A stretch of DNA of 64,000 bases from Burkholderia pyrrocinia. Its GTDB lineage: Bacteria; Pseudomonadota; Gammaproteobacteria; Burkholderiales; Burkholderiaceae. Where the stretch lies: assembly GCF_018417535.1 (NCBI RefSeq), contig NZ_CP070977.1, positions 682,001 to 746,000 of the forward strand, given 5' to 3'. The translations under genes were made by a program, and so were the position numbers. This document shows positions 57,819 through 64,000 of this stretch, one piece after another; the first letter of the stretch is position 1, and every line of letters begins with the position of its first letter. Under the pieces are notes generated by a model. The model was not told the origin of the DNA and did not search any database. It worked only from the letters and a program-made list of their open reading frames with translations.

Positions 57819-58778
57819 ATGCCGCTGAATCCGAAGATCGCCCAGGTGCTCGACATGATCGAGCGCGCGAAACGTCCGTCCTATCACCACCAGACGGCGC
57901 AGCAGGCGCGCGCCGCGTACGAGAAGAGTGCGCCGATCCTCGACGTGGCGCCGGCGCCGATGCATTCGATCGAGGAATGCGTCGTGCCGACGCGCGACGG
58001 CCGCACGATCGGCGCACGGCTTTACCTGCCGGTCGAGCCGAGCCTCGCGGAGCCGTTGCCCGCGCTCGTCTACTATCACGGCGGCGGCTTCACGGTCGGC
58101 AGCGTCGACACGCACGATGCGCTGTGCCGGATGTTCGCGCGTGACGCGCAATGCGCGGTGCTGTCGGTCGGCTACCGGCTCGCGCCCGAACACCGGTTTC
58201 CGACCGCGGTGAACGACGCCGACGATGCGTTGCGCTGGCTGCATCGCGAGGCTGCAGCGTTCGGCATCGACGCAGCGCGGTTGGCGGTCGGCGGCGACAG
58301 CGCGGGCGGCACGCTTGCGACCGTCTGCGCGGTGCTCGCGCGCGATGCAGGCATTCAACTTACGCTGCAAATGCTGATCTACCCGGGCGTGACGGGCTAC
58401 CAGGACACCGCATCGCACGCGCGGCTCGCGAACGGCTACCTGCTGTCGCAGGACACGATCCAGTGGTTCTTCACACAATACGTGCGCGATCCGGCGGACC
58501 GCGACGACTGGCGCTTCGCGCCGCTCGACGGCATGCGCGGCGCGCCGTCGTTCGCGGGCGTCGCGCCGGCCTGGATCGCGACGGCCGAATACGATCCGCT
58601 GAGCGACGAGGGCGCCGCGTACGCGGACAAGCTGCGCGCGGCCGGCAATGCGGTTACGCTGGTCTGCTATCCGGGAATGATCCACGAATTCTTCAAGATG
58701 GGCGGCTACGTGCCCGAGGTGCGGGCCGCGCATGCCGATGCGGTCGCGGCGCTGAAGGCCGCATTCGACGACGTTTGA
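57819..58778 (+). CDS. Alpha/beta hydrolase of the hormone-sensitive-lipase family
   Basis: With the ATG at 57819 the product is 319 residues. It has the oxyanion motif YYHGGGFTVGS (about 83-93), nucleophile motif GGDSAGGTLA (Ser about 158), the Asp in AEYDPLSDEG and the His in MIHEFFKMGG. This is the family IV esterase/lipase layout. A TTG 39 bases upstream is an alternative start, but there is no reason to prefer it. Confidence 0.9.
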   Translation: MPLNPKIAQVLDMIERAKRPSYHHQTAQQARAAYEKSAPILDVAPAPMHSIEECVVPTRDGRTIGARLYLPVEPSLAEPLPALVYYHGGGFTVGSVDTHDALCRMFARDAQCAVLSVGYRLAPEHRFPTAVNDADDALRWLHREAAAFGIDAARLAVGGDSAGGTLATVCAVLARDAGIQLTLQMLIYPGVTGYQDTASHARLANGYLLSQDTIQWFFTQYVRDPADRDDWRFAPLDGMRGAPSFAGVAPAWIATAEYDPLSDEGAAYADKLRAAGNAVTLVCYPGMIHEFFKMGGYVPEVRAAHADAVAALKAAFDDV

Positions 58779-58820
58779 CGGCGGGCGTTTGACGGCGTGC
58801 TTGCCGCATGGAGAACTGCT

Positions 58821-59261
58821 ATGACGGACGGCGTGGTGGAAACGGGCGACTGGACGCTACTGGGAGGCGACGCCGCGCGCATTCGCGACGCGGTGTTCGT
58901 GCGCGAGCAGCAGATTCCGCCGGAATGGGAACTCGACGACGACGATCCGTTATCGTTCCATGCGGTCGCGTACCGGGTCGACGTGGCGACGGGAATCCGC
59001 CGTGCGGTCGCGACGGGGAGGCTGCTGCCGTCCGGTACGATCGGCCGCGTCGCCGTGTTGGCCGACGCGCGCGGGCAGGGCGTCGGGTCGGCCGTGCTGA
59101 ACGCGCTGCTCGATGGCGCGCGGCGCCGCGGCGAAACCGTCGTGCGGCTCTACGCGCAGGATTCGGCGGTGTCGTTCTATGTGCGGCACGGCTTCGCGGC
59201 GGTCGGTGAACCGTTCGTCGAGGCCGGTGTGCCGCACGTCGAGATGACGCGCGCGCCGTAG
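58821..59261 (+). CDS. GNAT-family N-acetyltransferase (ElaA/YjcF-like)
   Basis: With the ATG at 58821 (GGAGAAC 8 bases upstream) the product is 146 residues. It has the YjcF-like start IRDAVFVREQQIPPEWELDD, the acetyl-CoA-binding RVAVLADARGQGVGSAVLNA (about 73-92), and the end SFYVRHGFAAVGEPFVEAGV. The substrate is unknown. It lies 42 bases after the hydrolase. Confidence 0.88.
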   Translation: MTDGVVETGDWTLLGGDAARIRDAVFVREQQIPPEWELDDDDPLSFHAVAYRVDVATGIRRAVATGRLLPSGTIGRVAVLADARGQGVGSAVLNALLDGARRRGETVVRLYAQDSAVSFYVRHGFAAVGEPFVEAGVPHVEMTRAP

Positions 59262-59277
59262 CGCAGGGAATGCGCGT

Positions 59278-60123
59278 TCAGCGCGGCCGCGTTGCGTCGA
59301 GGTCGAACGTGAACGCGCGCTCGAACGAACCCGGGCGGACGGTGCGGTGCGAACCGTCGTCGTCGCAGCGCTCCTTGATCTCGACCGTCAGCCGCACGCC
59401 TTCCTTCATCGTGACGCGCAGCGCGGTCGTGCCGCGCGTGCCGTACTCGGGCGTCTCGATGAACGCGGCCGACAGCGCGCGCTCGCGCTCGATCGGAATG
59501 CCCGTGTGCGGCAGCGCGTCGTCGTCCGCGACATGCGGGTCGCGCATCAGATCGATCAGTTCGTCGAGCGACGGGGTCGGATTGTCGGTGAGCAGCGTGC
59601 CGAGCTCCGCGCGCTTGCGCACCACTTTCGGCCAGGGCGTATCGAGCCGCGCATTCGACAGCGCGTGCACACCGGGCGGGACCGCGACGGGCGCGGCGAC
59701 GGCGCTCTCGCCCTCGGGCGCACGGTTGCAGAACCACGCGAGTTCGCGCCGCTTCCAGTCGCCGACGAGCAGGTTGAAGCCGTTGTACACGGCCGCGTGC
59801 TCGGCAAGCTGCCCGAGATAGTCGAGCGGCGCGACGGACGGGCCGCGGAGGAAATCGGACACGAGCTTGCCGCGCGTCGGCGCGCCGGCGCGGATGTCGA
59901 ACGGCGCGCGGTAGTTCGTCAGCGCCGCGAAGCGGCCGTCGCGCGATACGCCGAGCCACGTGCCGCCGGCTTCGAGATCGCGGCCGGCCAGCACGCCCGG
60001 TACATCCTCCCACCAGGTGAGCGGCGCGCTCGTGCGACGAAAGAACTCGTCGCGGTTGGCGGTCAGGGTAAAGACGGGACCGGCGGCGGCATCAGGCTGC
60101 CAGTCGAAGGCAATCAGGCACAT
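59278..60123 (-). CDS. NRDE/TANGO2-family protein
   Basis: The 281-residue protein begins MCLIAFDWQP with the conserved Cys2, and has the family motif LTANRDEFFRR (about 19-29). Eukaryotic TANGO2 homologues have been linked to heme handling and lipid metabolism; the bacterial role is not settled. It is followed on the same chromosome side by ygfZ but has a separate start. No signal peptide. Confidence 0.88.
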   Translation of the reverse strand: MCLIAFDWQPDAAAGPVFTLTANRDEFFRRTSAPLTWWEDVPGVLAGRDLEAGGTWLGVSRDGRFAALTNYRAPFDIRAGAPTRGKLVSDFLRGPSVAPLDYLGQLAEHAAVYNGFNLLVGDWKRRELAWFCNRAPEGESAVAAPVAVPPGVHALSNARLDTPWPKVVRKRAELGTLLTDNPTPSLDELIDLMRDPHVADDDALPHTGIPIERERALSAAFIETPEYGTRGTTALRVTMKEGVRLTVEIKERCDDDGSHRTVRPGSFERAFTFDLDATRPR

Positions 60124-60199
60124 CGGGCGAATCTCTCGCAGGAAACATCGTGCACCGGCTGCGACTCGCGAGCCGGCGCACGAACGGGTTGTCAGTGCG

Positions 60200-61234
60200 T
60201 CACGCTTCCGTCGGCCACGCGTACGGGAGCGCGTCGAACGCGAGCACCGGGCCATCGGCCGAACCGAGGTGCACCGTGCCGTTGTCGAGCGCGGCGAGCT
60301 TGATCTCGACGAGCGCGTCGACGCCGCCCGCGGGCGCGGCCGCCGCGTTGACGATCATCCCGCACGGCTGGCCGGGATCGTCGCTGTGGAACAGTTCGAC
60401 GCCGGCATGCACGGTATCGGTCTCGCCGGCGACGTGCGCGAGCGCGGTGCGGCGCTTGATGGTGCCGCGGTACTGGCTGCGCGCGACGATTTCCTGGCCC
60501 GGGTAACACCCCTTGCGGAAGTTAACGGCGCCGATTACGTCGAAGTTGACCATCTGCGGCACAAACTGTTCGACGGCCGGCTGCGTGATGCGCGGCTCGC
60601 CCGCACGAACGTCGAGCCAGTCCCACACGGCCGGCGACACGACCGGCAGTGTGCTGGCAAGCGCGGCGATGCGCGCATCGACTTCCGCGCGCGGGCCGAT
60701 CCACAGATAACGCTTGCGGCCGGCCGCATCGGGCACGCGAATCAGCGTGCCGGCCGGGCCGTCGACCTTCACGTGCACGCCGTCCGGCAGCGCATCGAAG
60801 ATGCCCGACAGCGCGTCGCGCACGTCGCCCGCGAAGCCGACCACCGCGAGCGCGTCGCTCGCATCGGTGAGCTTCGCCTTCGAGCGCAGCACGAACATCG
60901 ACAGCCGCTTCTGCACGGCAGGCTGGACGTCCTTCGACACGAGCAGGCGCACGCCGTGGCCGGCACGCCACGTGAGGAACGACCCGAGGAGGCGCCCCTT
61001 CGGCGAGCAATAGCCGGACAGCCGCGCGCTCGCGGCGTCGAGGTGCTCGATGTCGTTGGTCAACTGGCTGTGCAGGAACGTCGCGGCGTCGTCGCCGGCC
61101 ACGTCGATCACGCCGAATTGCGGCAGCGGCATGCAGGCGCCCGGCGCGTCGAAATCGGCGGCGGACGGGCGGGGGAAAACGGGGAGCGAGGCGGGTGCGG
61201 CCTGGGCAGCCGGTGAAGCGAACGGTGTGCTCAT
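60200..61234 (-). CDS. ygfZ: Folate-binding tRNA-modifying/Fe-S protein YgfZ
   Basis: The 344-residue protein contains the YgfZ signature KGCYPGQEIVARSQYRG (about 236-252), with the conserved Cys, and the GcvT-like folate-binding fold. YgfZ supports assembly or repair of some Fe-S enzymes such as MiaB. It is divergent from mltG, as is common in beta-proteobacteria (61235-61311 between them). Confidence 0.92.
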   Translation of the reverse strand: MSTPFASPAAQAAPASLPVFPRPSAADFDAPGACMPLPQFGVIDVAGDDAATFLHSQLTNDIEHLDAASARLSGYCSPKGRLLGSFLTWRAGHGVRLLVSKDVQPAVQKRLSMFVLRSKAKLTDASDALAVVGFAGDVRDALSGIFDALPDGVHVKVDGPAGTLIRVPDAAGRKRYLWIGPRAEVDARIAALASTLPVVSPAVWDWLDVRAGEPRITQPAVEQFVPQMVNFDVIGAVNFRKGCYPGQEIVARSQYRGTIKRRTALAHVAGETDTVHAGVELFHSDDPGQPCGMIVNAAAAPAGGVDALVEIKLAALDNGTVHLGSADGPVLAFDALPYAWPTEA

Positions 61235-61311
61235 GGAATGAGGGAACAGTCAACCCTGACTTTGACGGAGGCGAGCAAGTATTATATGGGTCTTACCTGA
61301 GTCACGTTTCC

Positions 61312-62331
61312 ATGTCCCTACTGAAGAAATGCGCCGCGACAGTCGTGGCGCTGGCCGTCGTTGTGGCCGCTGCCGGCGCGGGCGGCGGGTATTACTGGGC
61401 GACCCGGCCGCTGCTGCTGGGCTCGGCATCGCTCGACGTCACGATCAAGCCGCGCAGCACCGTGAAGAGCGTCGCGCTGCAGCTCAAGCGCGGCGGCGTG
61501 CCGGTCGAGCCGCTCGGTTTCGTCGCGATGACGCGCGTGCTCGGGCTGTCGAGCCGGCTCAAGTCCGGCAACTACGAATTCAAGACGGGCGTCACGCCGT
61601 ACGAAGTCCTGCAAAAGATCGCGCGCGGCGACGTGAACGAGTACGTCGCGACCGTCATCGAGGGCTGGACCTTCAAGCGGATGCGCGCGGAACTCGACGC
61701 GAATCCCGATCTTGCGCACACGACGGCCGGGATGAGCGACACCGAGCTGCTGCGCGCGATCGGCGCGTCGGACAGCGCCGTGCAGCGCGGCAGCGGCGAG
61801 GGGCTGTTCTTCCCCGACACCTACCTGTTCGACAAGGGCACGAGCGACCTGAACATCTACCGGCGCGCGTACCACCTGATGCAGACGCGCCTCGACGAGG
61901 CCTGGGCCGCGCGCGTGCCGGGGCTGCCGTACAAGTCGCCTTACGAAGCGCTGACGGTCGCGTCGATCGTCGAGAAGGAAACGGGGCACGCGGCCGACCG
62001 CGCGTTCGTCGCGGCCGTGTTCGCGAACCGGTTGCGCATCGGGATGCCGCTGCAGACCGATCCGTCGGTGATCTACGGGCTCGGCGACGCGTACGACGGC
62101 CGCCTGCGCAAGCGCGACCTGCAGGCCGACACTCCTTACAATACCTATACGCGACGCGGCCTGCCGCCGACACCGATCGCGTTGCCGGGCGTCGCCGCGC
62201 TGCAGGCGGCAATCAATCCGGCGCAGACGAGCGCACTCTATTTCGTCGCGAAGGGCGACGGCACGAGCGTGTTCTCGGAAACGCTCGGTGACCACAACAA
62301 GGCCGTGGACAAGTACATACGAGGTCAATAA
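61312..62331 (+). CDS. mltG: Endolytic murein transglycosylase
   Basis: The 339-residue protein has one N-terminal membrane helix (about 6-28), a LysM-like subdomain (about 40-110) and the YceG-type catalytic part with the Glu in [10 protein letters not shown] (about 222) and the [16 protein letters not shown] motif. It cuts nascent glycan strands to stop their growth. Its stop overlaps the tmk start by one base (AATAATGG), giving a conserved mltG-tmk-holB order. Confidence 0.93.
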   Translation: MSLLKKCAATVVALAVVVAAAGAGGGYYWATRPLLLGSASLDVTIKPRSTVKSVALQLKRGGVPVEPLGFVAMTRVLGLSSRLKSGNYEFKTGVTPYEVLQKIARGDVNEYVATVIEGWTFKRMRAELDANPDLAHTTAGMSDTELLRAIGASDSAVQRGSGEGLFFPDTYLFDKGTSDLNIYRRAYHLMQTRLDEAWAARVPGLPYKSPYEALTVASIVEKETGHAADRAFVAAVFANRLRIGMPLQTDPSVIYGLGDAYDGRLRKRDLQADTPYNTYTRRGLPPTPIALPGVAALQAAINPAQTSALYFVAKGDGTSVFSETLGDHNKAVDKYIRGQ

Positions 62332-62951
62332 TGGCGAGCGGTAAATTCATCACGTTCGAAGGCATCGACGGGGCGGGGAAGACCACCCACCTGCAATGGT
62401 TCTGCGAACGCCTCCAGGGCAAGCTGGCCGCGGCCGGCCGGCAGGTCGTCGTCACCCGCGAGCCGGGCGGCACGCAGCTCGGCGAGAAACTGCGCGAGAT
62501 CCTGCTGAACCAGCCGATGGATCTCGAGACGGAAGCGCTGCTGATGTTCGCCGCGCGCCGCGAGCATCTCGCGCTCGTGATCGAGCCGGCGCTCGCGCGC
62601 GGCGACTGGGTCGTGTCCGATCGCTTCACCGACGCGACGTTCGCGTACCAGGGCGGCGGCCGCGGGCTGCCGCGCGACAAGCTCGAGACGCTCGAGCGCT
62701 GGGTGCAGGGCGGTTTCCAGCCCGATCTCACGGTGCTGTTCGACGTCGCGCCGCAGGTCGCGAGCGAGCGCCGCGGCGCCGTGCGGATGCCCGACAAGTT
62801 CGAAAGCGAGTCCGACGCGTTCTTCGCGCGTACGCGTGGCGAATACCTGCGGCGAGCGGAAGAGGCGCCGCACCGCTTCGCGATCGTCGACGCGACGCAG
62901 TCGATTCCCGAGATCCGCCAGCAGCTCGAACGCGTGCTCGCCGCGCTGTAA
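62331..62951 (+). CDS. tmk: Thymidylate kinase
   Basis: The 206-residue protein has the P-loop [16 protein letters not shown] (about 8-23), the DR(F/Y) motif [20 protein letters not shown] (about 100-119), and the LID region. It phosphorylates dTMP to dTDP. Length is normal. Confidence 0.95.
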   Translation: MASGKFITFEGIDGAGKTTHLQWFCERLQGKLAAAGRQVVVTREPGGTQLGEKLREILLNQPMDLETEALLMFAARREHLALVIEPALARGDWVVSDRFTDATFAYQGGGRGLPRDKLETLERWVQGGFQPDLTVLFDVAPQVASERRGAVRMPDKFESESDAFFARTRGEYLRRAEEAPHRFAIVDATQSIPEIRQQLERVLAAL

Positions 62952-62970
62952 CCCGCAAGGAACGCACCAC

Positions 62971-63999
62971 ATGATCTATCCGTGGCAGACCGACGACTGG
63001 AACCGCCTGCAGCAACTGCGAGCGCAATGGCCGCATGCGCTGCTGCTGCACGGCCAGGCCGGGATCGGCAAGCTGCAGTTCGCGCAGCATCTCGCGCAGG
63101 GCTTCCTGTGCGAATCGCCGCGGCCGAACGGCGAGCCGTGCGGCACCTGCGCGGCCTGCACCTGGTTCTCGCAGGGCAACCACCCGGACTACCGGATCGT
63201 GCTGCCCGAGGCGCTGGCCGGCGAAGCACCCGGCGCCGCGGACGACGCGAAGCCGGCCGACGCGGATGAAGGCGGCAAGAAGACGCGCGCGCCGAGCAAG
63301 GAAATCAAGATCGAGCAGGTGCGCGCGCTGCTCGATTTCTGCGGGGTCGGTTCGCACCGCGGCGGCGCGCGCGTCGTCGTGCTGTATCCGGCCGAGGCGC
63401 TCAACGTCGCCGCGTCGAACGCGCTGCTGAAAACGCTGGAGGAACCGCCGTCCGGCGTCGTGTTCCTGCTCGTGTCGGCACGCATCGACCGCCTGTTGCC
63501 GACGATCATCAGCCGCTGCCGGCAATGGCCGATGACCGTGCCGGCGCCCGACGCGGCTGCGGCCTGGCTCGCGGCGCAGGGCGTCGACCATGCGAGCGCG
63601 CTGCTCGCCGAAGTCGGAGGCGCGCCGCTCGCCGCGCTGGCGCTCGCGAGCGACGAGAACCGCCCGCTGCGCGACTACACGCTCGGGCAACTCGCGGCCG
63701 GTGCGGCGTGCGACCCGTTCGCATGCGGCGAGACGCTGCAGAAGTTGCCGGTGCCGCTGGTGCTGGGCTGGCTGCAGCGCTGGCTGTACGATCTGCTCGC
63801 GCAGCGGATGGCGGGCACGCCGCGCTACTTCCCGACGCACGCGGCGGCGCTCGCGCGCTGCGCGGAGTCGGTCGACGCGAACGCGTTCGCGCGCTTCATG
63901 AAAGCCGTGACGCGGCAGCGGACGGTCGAGAACCATCCGCTGAACGCGCGGCTCGTATTCGAGGAATTGTTTCTCGGATATCGGGAAATGTTCGCGTGA
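62971..63999 (+). CDS. holB: DNA polymerase III delta' subunit
   Basis: The 342-residue protein has the clamp-loader layout: LLLHGQAGIGKLQFAQHLAQ (about 22-41), where the P-loop Ser/Thr is replaced by Leu so ATP is probably not bound, as usual for delta', a zinc-binding set of Cys (CGTCAAC, about 53-59), and the IISRCRQW sensor (about 179-186). An acidic, low-complexity insert (about 85-110) is unusual for the E. coli form. The stop is the last codon but one base in the window. Confidence 0.93.
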   Translation: MIYPWQTDDWNRLQQLRAQWPHALLLHGQAGIGKLQFAQHLAQGFLCESPRPNGEPCGTCAACTWFSQGNHPDYRIVLPEALAGEAPGAADDAKPADADEGGKKTRAPSKEIKIEQVRALLDFCGVGSHRGGARVVVLYPAEALNVAASNALLKTLEEPPSGVVFLLVSARIDRLLPTIISRCRQWPMTVPAPDAAAAWLAAQGVDHASALLAEVGGAPLAALALASDENRPLRDYTLGQLAAGAACDPFACGETLQKLPVPLVLGWLQRWLYDLLAQRMAGTPRYFPTHAAALARCAESVDANAFARFMKAVTRQRTVENHPLNARLVFEELFLGYREMFA

Positions 64000-64000
64000 T

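Overview
The window looks like part of a chromosome of a Burkholderia species, probably in the B. cepacia complex. The DNA is GC-rich throughout, with strong third-position G/C bias. It carries the typical beta-proteobacterial run tig-clpP-clpX-lon followed by a tRNA-Val/tRNA-Asp pair and a PpiD-like foldase. The genus call rests on gene order and protein character; no database search was possible.

Bases 1 to about 12.6 kb are the right end of a prophage that continues off the left edge. The gene content suggests a short-tailed (podovirus-like) phage. In order it holds: the end of a structural protein; a probable tail/DNA-stabilisation protein; a short tail fibre ending in a self-cleaving S74 chaperone; a small tail protein; a lysis block (small membrane protein, GH108 endolysin, three-helix holin); two metal-binding double-stranded beta-helix proteins (an Asp/Asn-hydroxylase-like 2OG-Fe(II) oxygenase and a cupin); three long proteins that look like ejected virion proteins; a PurD-like ATP-grasp enzyme; two small proteins; and a reverse-strand pair (unknown protein plus small lipoprotein) at the boundary. 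No integrase, repressor, terminase large subunit or capsid gene lies in the window. The boundary stretch 12.44-12.80 kb contains a dyad, a tandem GGGGGCAT motif and a terminator, and is the best place to look for attR.

From 13 to 21.4 kb lies accessory host metabolism. A reverse-strand porin, MFS permease and HDAC-type deacetylase form an apparent operon, with a divergent LuxR-type regulator. A ketopantoate-reductase-like enzyme, a MarR regulator and glycerate kinase follow. From 21.7 to 30.5 kb is the protein quality-control block: trigger factor, ClpP, ClpX, Lon, two tRNAs, then the PpiD-like isomerase.

From 30.5 to 45.6 kb are housekeeping genes: tesA with a divergent LolD-type ABC ATPase whose start codon overlaps that of tesA; pgi; bifunctional NAD(P)HX repair enzyme; a DadA-like oxidase; purL; a GNAT protein; then reverse-strand parvulin, BolA, septation protein A, MsrB and SelO. 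From 45.8 to 52 kb is a fatty-acid oxidation group (acyl-CoA ligase, FadB-type fusion, thiolase) with a nicotinamidase in it. A 316-bp non-coding palindromic element with 33-bp terminal inverted repeats sits between nicotinamidase and thiolase, and a decayed copy of its right end lies about 5 kb upstream. From 52 to 64 kb come a membrane diguanylate cyclase, a large lipoprotein resembling six-hairpin glycosidases, a 940-bp gene-poor and partly AT-rich stretch, Dabb and hotdog proteins, an HSL-type hydrolase, a GNAT protein, an NRDE/TANGO2 protein, YgfZ, and the mltG-tmk-holB operon.

The most unusual items are the palindromic element and its relic, the phage-borne PurD-like ATP-grasp with the 2OG oxygenase/cupin pair, and the porin-permease-deacetylase operon.
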